Below, in pieces: positions 27,874 through 37,231 of a stretch of 64,000 nucleotides of DNA. Source of the stretch: Chlorobaculum sp. MV4-Y (GTDB lineage Bacteria; Bacteroidota; Chlorobiia; Chlorobiales; Chlorobiaceae); contig NZ_CP104202.1 in NCBI RefSeq assembly GCF_025244685.1, positions 134,501-198,500 of the forward strand. Direction: 5' to 3'. A model generated the notes under the pieces. That model ran no database searches and was not told where the DNA came from. It saw only the letters and a list, made by a program, of their open reading frames with translations. The first letter of the stretch is position 1, and every line of letters starts with the position of its first letter. The translations under genes were made by a program, and so were the position numbers.

Positions 27874-29042
27874 TCAAAATCTTGTTCTTTTTCTTATTTC
27901 TCTTTCGACGCGCTTTGCTGTTTTTAGTAATCTGTATAATGGTTTTTCTTGTAAAGTTTTATAAAAATTATCGATTAGTGCGGCGTTTTGTTTTTGCAGG
28001 GTTTCTAATAGAACAATTGTCTCACTTATACTTATTTTTGTTTCGTTTCCTCTGTCATTCTCTATTGTTTTGTCGCCGATCATTGAGAGGTCTCTGGATT
28101 GAAAACCCTTTTCAAGAAAATCTGTTGTTCTGGTTATGATTTCGCTGAATCGTCTGTCAATGATGTGCGCAGGCCCCAAGTTTTTTGATGTTGGCTTGTC
28201 AGAGATGGAGTGCTTCTCCCAGAACCAGTCTAACCGCCCTTCTTGCGCTATTTTGTAGACAAGTTGATTTTGCCAGCCATGGCTTGGGGGAAATTTGTTT
28301 TTATCAGAAATTTTCCACGTTCTGCCTTGTTCAGCAGGCGTTTTTTTGTCGGATAGGTTAAATGAACTGCTTCGATTTCTTTTGCGTGTTTGCCTTGGAT
28401 GTTGCCGTTGAAGTGACGGGCTGCATGTGCCCCTGCTGTTATCTGTAAGAAATTACTGAATCTTATGATTACTTTTGAAGGAAATGGTATGTCAAAAAAT
28501 GTGGCATCTCCATCATAAATCAATTCGGGGATTGTTTTATTTTTTGTGAGGCGTTTATATGAACGCTTGTTTACCTTTTTCTCTATATCTGGATTGATGA
28601 CGGATTTATAAATAATATCTTTGTAGTTGTCGAGTATGAGGTCATTAAAATGTCTTGTTGAGATATAGTTGTTGACTGTGTATCTGATTGCTTGGCAACA
28701 TTTTTCTGTATTTGATAGTATTTTTTTTAACGAAGTTGATTCGTCTGCTAATAAGAATTCGTCGGCATCAAAAACATATATCCAGTCAGGATTGGATTTT
28801 TTTGATATCTGTATGATTGTGTTTGTTGCTTCCTCTTGGAAAAAACCGATATTGTTGATTGTTATAATGTGAAGGCGTTCTCCCCAGAGTTTTTTAAGAT
28901 GGTTCAGGCCATTAAATGTTTGGTCTGTGCTGGCGTGGTTAACCACATAGACTTCGTCCACATGGTTTATCAGAGCATGTGAAATGGATACAGCGATTAA
29001 TCCCCATTCATTTTTGGCGAAAACAATTCCGACTATCTTCAT
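27874..29042 (-). CDS. Glycosyltransferase family 2-like protein (frameshifted as given)
   Basis: The N-terminal 264 residues (29042-28251) form a GT-A domain: MKIVGIVFAKNEWGLI, HASTDQTFNGL and YVFDADEFLLAD (DxD). The frame stops at 28248, but the next frame continues without interruption (KIAQEGRLDWFWEKH) to 27874. One extra base in the A4/T4 run at 28251-28254 joins STK to IAQEGRLDW and gives 389 residues. The tail (TLQKQNAALIDNFYKTL) is helical or coiled-coil-like. It is AT-rich like its neighbour, suggesting a recent import into the locus. Specificity unknown. Confidence 0.78.
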
Positions 29043-29126
29043 TGTTTTTCGTTTTCGTTGAAATATGTAAATGCTTAAATGCTATAGCGTTAACCATGAT
29101 ACTGCGTCATGGCCAGGTATGGTTTT

Positions 29127-31094
29127 TCAGATCACATTGTTTTTTTGCTGATCGGCCACCTGACCGGCAAACTGGATGTCGTAGAGCATCTTGTACACGC
29201 CATTCTTTTCGAGCAACTCTGTGTGGCTTCCGGATTCGATGACGCGCCCGCGTTCCATGACAATGATCCGGTCGGCATTCTTGATAGTTGAAAGACGATG
29301 CGCCACAACCAGTGCCGTGCGGTTCTCCATGGCCTGGTCGATGGCCTGCTGCACCACTTTTTCCGATTCGTTGTCCAGCGCGCTGGTGGCTTCGTCGAAG
29401 ATGAGCAGCTCGGGATTCTTGACCATAGCGCGGGCGATGGCAATGCGCTGGCGCTGGCCGCCCGAAAGCTGGATGCCGCGATCGCCAATCATGGTGTTGT
29501 ACTGATCGGCTTTTTCCATGATGAACTGGTGCGCATTTGCCAGCTTTGCGGCTTTTTCGATCTGGCCGTGCTCAATCTCTTCATGGACGCCATAAGCGAT
29601 GTTCTGCTCGATGGTGTCGTTGAACAGAATCACCTCCTGGCTGACCACACCGATCATCTTTCTCAACTGCTTGTAATCAAACTCGCGAATATCAATGTCA
29701 TCGATGGTGATGCGTCCCGAATCGACGTCATAGAACCGCATGAGCAGATCGACAGCTGTCGATTTGCCTGATCCCGATTGGCCGATGAGTGCTACCATTT
29801 CACCCTTTTTGATTTCGAAAGAGACGTGATCGAGGATGTTCGGGGCGTTGGGCTCCTCCTTGTTGTATTTGAAACAGACATCCTCGAAACGAATTGCTTT
29901 GTTGAACGAGCTGATGTGGCGATTGCCGTTGACAATCTCTGGTTCGGTGTCAAGCACCTCGAACAGGCGCTCGACCGACACCAGTCCAGCCTCGATAGCG
30001 GTGTTTGCTTCGCCAAGCTGCTTGATCGGTCCCATGGTCGAGTACAACGTGAAGGCGAAGACCAGGAGTTCATTGGCGGTCATCATGCCGTTGAAGACCT
30101 GCAGGCCGCCAAACCAGAGCACCATGGCGATGGCCGCAATCATGAGCGTTTCATTGAGAGGGCCGATCATGTTCTTGAGCTGCGAGATGCGTATGCCGAG
30201 CGTACGAAACTCTTTGGTGAATGCCTTGAACTTGTTGAACTCGACCTCTTCGAATGCTGTGGATTTGATGATCTTGATGCCGTTGAATTTTTCCTGCAAT
30301 ACAGAGTTCATGTTGCCCATGTTTACCTGGTAACGGCGCGCCAGCCCCCTGATGTTTTTGCCGATCCTGCGGACGAGCAAAAGGATAACGATCGACGTGA
30401 CTGCTGAAAAAAGGGTCAATTGCCAGCTCAGTGCAAGCAGCACGGTAAGAAAGACAATAATGGAAAAAGGGTTTTGCAGGAAGTTTACGAACGTCGAGCT
30501 GATGCTGTTGTTGACGTTTTCAACGTCGTTATAGACGTAGTTCATCAGGTTGCCGACCCGGTTCTTGTTGAAGTAATCGAGCTGCATTTCGATGATGCTG
30601 CTGAAGACGTCATCACGGAGTTTCTTGGCGGTTTTGGTCTGGATGCGGAAAATGATCTGCTTGTTTAGGTAGATGAACAGGTTTTTGAGGGCGAATGCCG
30701 AGATCAGGAACAGGCAGATTTTTAGGAGCGTCTCTTCTTTGGTAGGAGCGCTGAACATTGCCTGGAACTTTTCGAGAGCCCAGGTTTTCAGCTGAATGGC
30801 TTTGCTCTTGACGGTTTTGCCTTCGAGGTTTTTGCCGGTTGCATGCGTCGTCGATAAAAACTGATCCGGTTTGGGCTGCTTCGTTTCTTGCAGGGTCAAC
30901 TTTGGACGGGTGGTGGTCGCTGGTTCGGCTGTGAGGGGCGTTTGGTTGGCGGAAAAAACCTCGTTGAGCAACGGAAGAATCGAATAGATCGACACGACGC
31001 TGAAAAGTGAGGTAAACATGCTCACAACAATGACCAGAGCGATTTTCCCTTTCGACGGAGCCAGGTAGCGAAGTATTCTCAGCAGTATCTTCAT
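29127..31094 (-). CDS. MsbA-like ABC transporter, permease-ATPase fusion
   Basis: About 655 residues from ATG 31094; in-frame starts at 31106 or 31124 are possible. One transmembrane domain with six helices (helices near residues 15-40, 175-205, 245-275 and so on) is interrupted after helix 1 by an unusually long loop of about 100 residues rich in Thr/Lys. The ATPase domain has Walker A GQSGSGKSTA, the signature LSGGQRQRIAIARA, Walker B LLIFDEATSALD and the H-loop VVAHRLSTI. The family flips lipid A-core or polysaccharide lipids. Its place inside the glycan locus fits LPS or capsule export. Confidence 0.9.
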   Translation of the reverse strand: MKILLRILRYLAPSKGKIALVIVVSMFTSLFSVVSIYSILPLLNEVFSANQTPLTAEPATTTRPKLTLQETKQPKPDQFLSTTHATGKNLEGKTVKSKAIQLKTWALEKFQAMFSAPTKEETLLKICLFLISAFALKNLFIYLNKQIIFRIQTKTAKKLRDDVFSSIIEMQLDYFNKNRVGNLMNYVYNDVENVNNSISSTFVNFLQNPFSIIVFLTVLLALSWQLTLFSAVTSIVILLLVRRIGKNIRGLARRYQVNMGNMNSVLQEKFNGIKIIKSTAFEEVEFNKFKAFTKEFRTLGIRISQLKNMIGPLNETLMIAAIAMVLWFGGLQVFNGMMTANELLVFAFTLYSTMGPIKQLGEANTAIEAGLVSVERLFEVLDTEPEIVNGNRHISSFNKAIRFEDVCFKYNKEEPNAPNILDHVSFEIKKGEMVALIGQSGSGKSTAVDLLMRFYDVDSGRITIDDIDIREFDYKQLRKMIGVVSQEVILFNDTIEQNIAYGVHEEIEHGQIEKAAKLANAHQFIMEKADQYNTMIGDRGIQLSGGQRQRIAIARAMVKNPELLIFDEATSALDNESEKVVQQAIDQAMENRTALVVAHRLSTIKNADRIIVMERGRVIESGSHTELLEKNGVYKMLYDIQFAGQVADQQKNNVI

Positions 31095-31309
31095 GGATAG
31101 GCACATCCCTCGTTCATATGGCACAAACCTGAATATAATTCAATAATCCGAAACAAGGGGAATTGTTCGCCGATCAAACCAGCGTGATTTTGTTGTGCTT
31201 TGTCAAGTGTTTTGAGCTTTACTTGCATTTTCTTATTTTGTTCTTAAAACCCTACTATAGCCCTGAGTGCCCGCCTTCATTTACCCCTGCAAAACAAACC
31301 TATACTACC

Positions 31310-32332
31310 GTGAGCTGCTCTTTGCAACCCAATCATGAAGGTGCTTCCTTTTCAGTATCTGCTGTTATGGCAGTGTACAATCCCAAGCCTGAATTTTTCA
31401 GGCAGGCCGTTTTGTCGGTGCTTGGCCAGACGACGCCTGTGCTTGAACTGGTGTTGGTCAATGACGGTGGCAGTGATGAGTTCAAGACCTTTTTGCCGGA
31501 CGATGATCGGATCAGGGTGTTCACGAAGCCAAATGAAGGTGTGGCCGCGACGCGAAATTTTGCCATTAAGCAATGCCGTGGCGAGTACATCGCGTTTCTG
31601 GATCAGGATGATTACTGGTATCCCGACAAGCTGAAGGAGCAAACGGATATGATACCTGCTCTTGGCGATATTTGCATGGTGATCTCTCCGGTGGACATTG
31701 TTGATGAAAAGAACAATATTCTTAAAAATAAGAAAACGATAAAAATTTCATCTACATATCAGAGAAAAACTAGCGAGGGTGATTTTCTGCTCAATTTATC
31801 AGAAGCTAACTTTATTTACTCTTCTGTGCCAATGGTTCATCGAAAGGTATTTGATGATGTGGGTTTATTCGATTCTCTTGCCCAGCCTCATGATGACTGG
31901 GATCTGTATTTAAGAATCGTTATTAACTCTATTCCGACCTATTGTTACCGTGAGCGAGCATTGTCGGTTTGGCGTCTTCATGATTCAAATGAATCTCACA
32001 AAGTTTTGGCGATGTTGCGTTCAAAATGCCAGGTTGAAAAGAAACTCATTAAAGTTGTGAATGATAAAAAAGTTCATGCAATTCTTAATACAAACCTTCT
32101 CATTGATTACATTGAGCGAGACCATATTATATACAAGAAAGGTCGTTATGGTTGTTATCGAGTATTGCTCAGAAGTCACCTTCAAAAGCTGGTTAAGGAG
32201 TTTTTTAATTGTCGAGGTGAGATGTACGGGGCTTACCCGGAGCTTCGACGTATCCGCAAGACGATTTTGAAGGCGTCTCGTCGCTATGTCTTATCATATT
32301 ATTATGAAAAAAGACACAAAATAATTTGGTGA
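31310..32332 (+). CDS. Glycosyltransferase family 2
   Basis: GT-A fold sugar transferase, about 340 residues. The start is uncertain: GTG 31310 is used here, while the frame is open back to a TTG at 31163 without domain content. The domain begins VSAVMAVYNPKPEFFRQAV, followed by VLVNDGGSDEF, GVAATRNFAIKQCRGEYIAFLDQDDYW (quoted in part; DxD at the end) and DDWDLYLRI. The last 100 residues are basic and helical. AT-rich composition suggests foreign origin. It lies nine bp upstream of another glycosyltransferase, likely one transcript. Confidence 0.85.
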   Translation: MSCSLQPNHEGASFSVSAVMAVYNPKPEFFRQAVLSVLGQTTPVLELVLVNDGGSDEFKTFLPDDDRIRVFTKPNEGVAATRNFAIKQCRGEYIAFLDQDDYWYPDKLKEQTDMIPALGDICMVISPVDIVDEKNNILKNKKTIKISSTYQRKTSEGDFLLNLSEANFIYSSVPMVHRKVFDDVGLFDSLAQPHDDWDLYLRIVINSIPTYCYRERALSVWRLHDSNESHKVLAMLRSKCQVEKKLIKVVNDKKVHAILNTNLLIDYIERDHIIYKKGRYGCYRVLLRSHLQKLVKEFFNCRGEMYGAYPELRRIRKTILKASRRYVLSYYYEKRHKIIW

Positions 32333-32341
32333 AAAAATATT

Positions 32342-33082
32342 ATGGATCGTTTTTGGCTTTACATGCTGTGTTATAATGAGGAGCTGCTGCTTCCGTTCAC
32401 GCTTGATTATTATTCCCGATTTGCAGAGAGGATTTTTGTCTGGGATAATATGTCAACAGACTCATCTCCGGATATTTGCAAACGCTACCCCAATGTTACC
32501 GTCAAGCGTTTCAATACCGGTGGCCAGCTCAAGGACAAGGTGTTTCAGCGAATAAAGAACAAGGCATGGAAAAAGGCTCGCGGTAAAGCGCGTTATGTGG
32601 GCGTCATTGATACGGATGAAATCATCTATCATCCGCAAGGGCTCGATTCGCTCCTTGATCAGGCATATGAAGCCAACGCAAATATAATCAGGCAGACGAA
32701 CGCTTATAGGGTGTATTCAGCGAATAGAACACGGCCTGCAAATGATTTCTCGCTTTTACCAGAAAATATGGATATTCTTTGTGGTCCGGAAGAGGGTAAG
32801 ACTGCTATATTTTCACCTGAATTACGTGAAATAAATTACAAGCCAGGAGCGCATCGATGTAAGCCAAAAGGGAAGAATCTTTCAGAATTTGTCGGTGGGC
32901 TATGGTTTCATTACAGTCATGTTCTTGGTGCTGAAATCATGGCAAAAAAATATGAAGACAGGATGGCCCGTATGAGCCGTCTGAACAAACGCCATAATTG
33001 GGGCTTTCATTATGCATTGAAATACGATGAGCTGCTCGAGTGTATGTCCCAGGGTACGGTGCCTTTGTCAGATATTCTCTGA
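32342..33082 (+). CDS. Glycosyltransferase family 2-like protein
   Basis: 246 residues. It starts MDRFWLYMLCYNEELLLPFT, the opening strand of a GT-A nucleotide-sugar domain, continues with VWDNMSTDSS and ARYVGVIDTDEIIYHP (DTD metal site near residue 91), and contains GGLWFHYSHV in the acceptor half. It resembles the Glyco_tranf_2_4 group. It directly follows another family 2 transferase and converges on a family 4 gene. The sugar transferred cannot be told from the sequence. Confidence 0.8.
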   Translation: MDRFWLYMLCYNEELLLPFTLDYYSRFAERIFVWDNMSTDSSPDICKRYPNVTVKRFNTGGQLKDKVFQRIKNKAWKKARGKARYVGVIDTDEIIYHPQGLDSLLDQAYEANANIIRQTNAYRVYSANRTRPANDFSLLPENMDILCGPEEGKTAIFSPELREINYKPGAHRCKPKGKNLSEFVGGLWFHYSHVLGAEIMAKKYEDRMARMSRLNKRHNWGFHYALKYDELLECMSQGTVPLSDIL

Positions 33083-33129
33083 AGTTTAATTTTGTCAAAA
33101 ATATTGAGATCCATCTGCGATTTTTTTGT

Positions 33130-34158
33130 TTACCGGTTATAAGCGTGTTGTTTGTAATGCTCGTGTAAAATCGTAGCCATCCGTTGCTGAACCTGCTCTC
33201 GTTCGTAGGTCGAGAGGAAGTGTTCGAGGCTCTTTTCACCCATGCGGAGCCGCTCTTCGGGGTTCGAGACCAGCGTTTCGAAGGCGGCTTCCCACTCTTT
33301 CTCCGAGGCGGCAAGAAAGCCGCTGTTGCCGTGAATGACCGCGTCGATGTTCGCCCCCACCCGCGAGGCCACGACCGGTTTGCCGTGCGCCATGTACTGT
33401 AACAGCTTGAAGGCGCATTTGCCACGGCTCCACTCATCATCCTCCAGTGGCATGATACCTATGTCGATAGAATCGAGCCATGCGCTTTCACCCTCTTTCG
33501 ACCATTTGACGAACTCCCATTTCGTTTTCAGCCCTTCTGGCGCTTTTCCACTCATGACCGAAAACCTTGAATCCGGGAACCGTGACTGTATGGCAAATGC
33601 CGCTTCGTCGATCTTGGAGAGGAAGTAGAGGTTTCCGGTGTTGCCGATCCAGCCGATGGTGACCGTCTCATCGGTCGCCTTTGGTGACGGGGGCTCCAGA
33701 AGTTTTTGGTAGGCGGTCGGGATGATGAACGTGTTTTCAGGATTGAATCTGCTGGCATACTCGGATAGAGCGTGACTCCCTGCAAAGACCAGCGACGAGC
33801 ATTTTAGAACCATATTGAGCCGTTGAATGGTTTGTTTCGATCCGGGCTGAGTGGGTTTGGGCTTTGTTTTGCGGTAACTCTCAACGGCATAGAGCGCGTC
33901 GTCGTAATCATAGATCAGGTTGGTGTTGCGAGCGATGATGGACGTGAACAACGGCGAGAGAGGCTTGCGTTGCAACCAGACGTAATCGTACTCTCCGCTA
34001 CGCAGCGCAATCGAGAGTTTTTCAGGATAGCTTTTGCTGGTGATGCGAAGTGGCTGCATATCGATGCCGTACTCCTTCCAGTAGGGGAGGAACTGCTCGA
34101 CGCGGTAACGGTAGCTGGCCTGGTTTTCAGCAAGATGCAGACAGAGTATCCGGATCAT
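33130..34158 (-). CDS. Glycosyltransferase family 4-like, intact paralogue of the 5894-6909 gene
   Basis: 342 residues from ATG 34158 (MIRILCLHLAENQASYRYRV), chosen because it matches the start of the paralogue at 6909; the frame is open to 34197. It has a GT-B architecture: the N-terminal acceptor domain includes YDYVWLQRKPLSP and YDYDDALYAV. The C-terminal donor domain has VTIGWIGNTGNLYFL, DIGIMPLEDDEWSRGKCAFK and GKPVVASRVGANIDAVI. It serves as the reference that shows where the frame breaks in the other copy. Role in surface glycan assembly inferred from location. Confidence 0.85.
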   Translation of the reverse strand: MIRILCLHLAENQASYRYRVEQFLPYWKEYGIDMQPLRITSKSYPEKLSIALRSGEYDYVWLQRKPLSPLFTSIIARNTNLIYDYDDALYAVESYRKTKPKPTQPGSKQTIQRLNMVLKCSSLVFAGSHALSEYASRFNPENTFIIPTAYQKLLEPPSPKATDETVTIGWIGNTGNLYFLSKIDEAAFAIQSRFPDSRFSVMSGKAPEGLKTKWEFVKWSKEGESAWLDSIDIGIMPLEDDEWSRGKCAFKLLQYMAHGKPVVASRVGANIDAVIHGNSGFLAASEKEWEAAFETLVSNPEERLRMGEKSLEHFLSTYEREQVQQRMATILHEHYKQHAYNR

Positions 34159-34237
34159 TGGGAGTTCTCGGATTTGTTTCTTTTCAATAGGTATCATTTT
34201 GCCGTGAAGCCTGCCTGCATTTGAAGCGTCTGATTCA

Positions 34238-35206
34238 TCATGACCTCAATTTGTCTTCCAGTCCGTCAACCAGCGCGATCCAGCGACCGTCTGGCATTCT
34301 GTGAGCATCGACGGTATGCATTCCTATGTTGTTCCAGGATTCTTGGCCTGCCTGGATAACCGGGGTTTCGGAGACCGCTTCCTCATAGTAGGAAGTTGGT
34401 GTCAGCTCGGTGATTCTGAATCCCCATACCTTGCTTCCGTAATGGGGCAGGCCGTCCTGCGCGAAGCGGTAGAGTTCCGTGCCGCTCTTGACGACTCGTC
34501 CGCCGGGGCGCGCGAAGTGGTCGCTGTTCCTGACGACGGGACTTGCCGGGTGCTCACGCCACGGGCCGGTGAGCGTTTCGGCGACATGCAGATGGAGATT
34601 GTTCACCTTGCGCATGTAGCTGAAGAGATACCAGTGGCCGTCGTGGAAGACGATCGACGGGTCGAGCAGCGGCACCTTGCGTTTGTCGCCATGCAGGAGC
34701 GTCACGATTGGCCGCCAGTCGTCCGGAAACGAGGCTGCCTTGTAGAGCCGGATCGATTTCGATTTGGCGCACTCGGGAATCATGTACATCTCGCCATCGT
34801 GTTCAAAAACATAGGGATAGGAGAGGTGGAACCGTTCCCGGAGCACGACGTGGCTATAGCGCCATGTTTTCAGGTCGTCGCTGACGGCATGGCCGATTTC
34901 GCCCATCTTCCGCTTCGTGTTGAGCAGCTCGAAAAAAAGATGGAACGCTCCGTTTTGCTCTATCATGAACGGATCGGCGACGAATCTCGCGGGCACATCG
35001 GTGACCTCCTTCGCCGTCAGGATCGGATTGCGGATTCCGGCGGCGGGCGCGAGCGTGACGGGATCCGGCCCTTCATACAAACCGATCGACCAGACATCGT
35101 TTTGCTGCCGCCGCTGTTTTTGCTTCCAGCGCTTGATGCGGTACTTGACGAGCAAGCCGAGTCCAGCGAGGAGCGGGATGGCGATGATGCTGAGAACAAG
35201 GGTCAT
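34238..35206 (-). CDS. Five-bladed beta-propeller (GH43-like) protein, membrane anchored
   Basis: 322 residues with an N-terminal hydrophobic segment (about 2-22). A beta-rich region resembles glycosidase-like propellers: FVADPFMIEQNGAFHLFFE, IGHAVSDDLKTWRYSHVV, SYPYVFEHDGEMYMIPE and DPSIVFHDGHWYLFSY form repeated blade patterns. The same region is found in bacterial relatives of glucosamine-inositolphosphorylceramide transferases. Whether it cleaves, transfers or only binds sugar is unknown. It lies among glycosyltransferases, 52 bp upstream of the GT9-type gene's stop side, on the same strand. Confidence 0.7.
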   Translation of the reverse strand: MTLVLSIIAIPLLAGLGLLVKYRIKRWKQKQRRQQNDVWSIGLYEGPDPVTLAPAAGIRNPILTAKEVTDVPARFVADPFMIEQNGAFHLFFELLNTKRKMGEIGHAVSDDLKTWRYSHVVLRERFHLSYPYVFEHDGEMYMIPECAKSKSIRLYKAASFPDDWRPIVTLLHGDKRKVPLLDPSIVFHDGHWYLFSYMRKVNNLHLHVAETLTGPWREHPASPVVRNSDHFARPGGRVVKSGTELYRFAQDGLPHYGSKVWGFRITELTPTSYYEEAVSETPVIQAGQESWNNIGMHTVDAHRMPDGRWIALVDGLEDKLRS

Positions 35207-35258
35207 GTGCAGGGGCGATGCTTGATCGGAGACATTGTGCCCGTTAATTTAGACGATT

Positions 35259-36317
35259 TCACGCTTCTTTCCCAATGGCGCGGGCCGTGAGCCGCCGCAC
35301 GGCGCTGGCGACTTCGCCAGGCTCAACGCCGCTTACTTCTCCCGTTGTCGAAACGACCAGTTCGTACGGCACGGCGTAGGGGCCGAAGCGCGAAATGTCC
35401 TGCGGTGCTTCGCGGTACAGACCGACAACCGGAATGCCCGCTCCCGAGGCGACGTGCACCATTGAGGTGTCGGGCGTTACGAGCAGCCGGAGCTTCGAGA
35501 CGATGAGGCTCGCTTCGTACAGGTTGTTGGTGGGCGGCGTTTCGATGACGTTGCGGCACTTCTCTTCGAGACGCTGCTTGGACTCGACATCGTCAGGCCC
35601 TGAAAGCACTACAAAGCGCTCGCCGGGAAAACTGCCGAGCAGTGTTTTCCACTTTTCTTCAGTCCAGTATCGGTTGGGTTGACCGGCGCTGATATTGATG
35701 CCGATCGGACGTAGGCCATCCAGATGACGCAGCAGTTGCCGTATCTCGTTCGACACCGGCATCGCGGGCAGCGATGGGCGGCATGTCTCTGTATCTGCGA
35801 CGCCGAGCAGCGGCAGAAGGGCGCAGTTTTTCGCCGCCATGTGACTGTGGAACTCCAGGTCGAGCAGCCGGTCGTAAAGGCCCTCGTGGAACGGGTTTTT
35901 GTGCCCCACCTTGAAGCGGGCGCGGATGAGCGCCGACTGGAGCAGAAAGTGCGTCGATGGGTGATCCTTGGTGTTGAAGAGGAGGTCAAACTTCCGCGAA
36001 AGCACTTCCCGGAAATAGCGCTGGGGCTGTTTCTTGACGAGATGCACCGCCGTCACCGCCGGGTCGTTCATGAAGAAGCTCGCTGAGGCGCGGCTGAAGG
36101 CGATGAGGTGAATTTCGAGATCGGGAAAGGCGCAGCGAAGATTCCGGACGAGCGGCGTGAGCAGCACACAATCGCCGAGCTTCTCCTGCGCGAGGATGGC
36201 GACGGAGCGCAGCGGGCCGCTGAATTCGGCGCTGCCGCTTCGGGCGGGCGCGAGGCGTTGCAGCGAGCGAGCGAAAAGCTGGCGGAACTGCCGCTTCTTC
36301 TTTTTTCGGGGCTTCAT
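35259..36317 (-). CDS. Glycosyltransferase family 9 (heptosyltransferase-like)
   Basis: 352 residues from ATG 36317 (MKPRKKKKRQFRQLF); the frame is open to a TTG at 36368. It has the GT9 heptosyltransferase layout: VAILAQEKLGDCVLLTPLVRN with the GD catalytic Asp near residue 50, FDLLFNTKDHPSTHFL, and the donor-site block VTPDTSMVHVASGAGIPVVGLY near the C-terminus. It probably adds ADP-heptose or another sugar to the LPS core; rfaE2 in the same region supplies a heptose-activation step. The N-terminus is very basic. It diverges from the next gene with little spacing. Confidence 0.88.
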   Translation of the reverse strand: MKPRKKKKRQFRQLFARSLQRLAPARSGSAEFSGPLRSVAILAQEKLGDCVLLTPLVRNLRCAFPDLEIHLIAFSRASASFFMNDPAVTAVHLVKKQPQRYFREVLSRKFDLLFNTKDHPSTHFLLQSALIRARFKVGHKNPFHEGLYDRLLDLEFHSHMAAKNCALLPLLGVADTETCRPSLPAMPVSNEIRQLLRHLDGLRPIGINISAGQPNRYWTEEKWKTLLGSFPGERFVVLSGPDDVESKQRLEEKCRNVIETPPTNNLYEASLIVSKLRLLVTPDTSMVHVASGAGIPVVGLYREAPQDISRFGPYAVPYELVVSTTGEVSGVEPGEVASAVRRLTARAIGKEA

Positions 36318-36371
36318 CTCCGGGCTGGTTTTTCTGGATTCTTCATGATCGGCTGCGTTACCGAGCAATCA

Positions 36372-37202
36372 ATGTACGCCATTTTTTATCTTTATGCAGG
36401 TCCATCGATTTTCCTGGCAGTAATCTTTTCAAACCATGAGCTTGAAAAAAAGCTGGTCGTGGTGCTCGGCTCGAAACCGGGTGCGGATATTCCTCTGGGA
36501 GACGCGGTCTATTGCGCCAACGCCGCTATCGGCTACTACGCGGAGGCGGTCAGCCGGTTCACGCAGGTTGTGAGCGTGTTGAGTCCCGACTCGATCCATC
36601 CGAAGGAGCGCCGGGAGGGAGCGCCAAACCGGGAGATGAATGTGCGGCAGTGGGAGATGATTATCGCGTCGCGGCCCGACAAGATGATTCTGACGAGAAG
36701 CGGCTATTTCGAGTTTTTGAAAGAGGTGCTCACCGAGGCAGGGTTCCGCTTGCCGGTCGAGGCGGTGGCGGCGCATGAGCGGCGGGCGCTGGTCGGCAGG
36801 CTCAGCGGCTGTTACGATCCGATTGTCTCCGGCGAGTTCTTCCGGCTCTCGATGCGGAGAAAAATCCGCTATGCTGGCTCGCTGACCAGCACTTTTCTCA
36901 AGCGCCTCTTCGACAGACGCAAGGATTGCGGGTCGGTGTTCCGGCCATCGACAGGCATTCTCGCGCTTGTCTTTGCTATCGCCGATCATGGCCGGGATGC
37001 CGATTACGTCATTTGCGGCATCGGCGCTCAGAAACGGGACGAATATCTTGATGGCAGGCACATCCACGGGCGCGATCTGCCGCAGCATGTGTTCGCCGAC
37101 GTCAAGGTGCTCCGCAAGCTGGCCCGTCGCTACAATCTTTTCACCACCGAGCCAGAGCTGGAGCATCTCGTTCCGCGTTACCCCGCCTCGGACGAGGCGT
37201 GA
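36372..37202 (+). CDS. Uncharacterised protein of the polysaccharide locus
   Basis: 276 residues from ATG 36372; the open frame extends further upstream but overlaps the divergent GT9 gene. A hydrophobic N-terminus (YAIFYLYAGPSIFLAVIF) precedes LVVVLGSKPGADIPLGDAVYCANAA, which resembles a nucleotide-binding strand-loop as in some sialyltransferase-like or transferase domains. The later part contains STGILALVFAIADHGRDADYVICGIG. I do not recognise the family with confidence. A glycan-modifying transferase is a reasonable guess from location and from the GSKPG motif, no more. Confidence 0.6.
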   Translation: MYAIFYLYAGPSIFLAVIFSNHELEKKLVVVLGSKPGADIPLGDAVYCANAAIGYYAEAVSRFTQVVSVLSPDSIHPKERREGAPNREMNVRQWEMIIASRPDKMILTRSGYFEFLKEVLTEAGFRLPVEAVAAHERRALVGRLSGCYDPIVSGEFFRLSMRRKIRYAGSLTSTFLKRLFDRRKDCGSVFRPSTGILALVFAIADHGRDADYVICGIGAQKRDEYLDGRHIHGRDLPQHVFADVKVLRKLARRYNLFTTEPELEHLVPRYPASDEA

Positions 37203-37231
37203 CAACGAGCCGTCACGCTCCCTTTTTCCGT

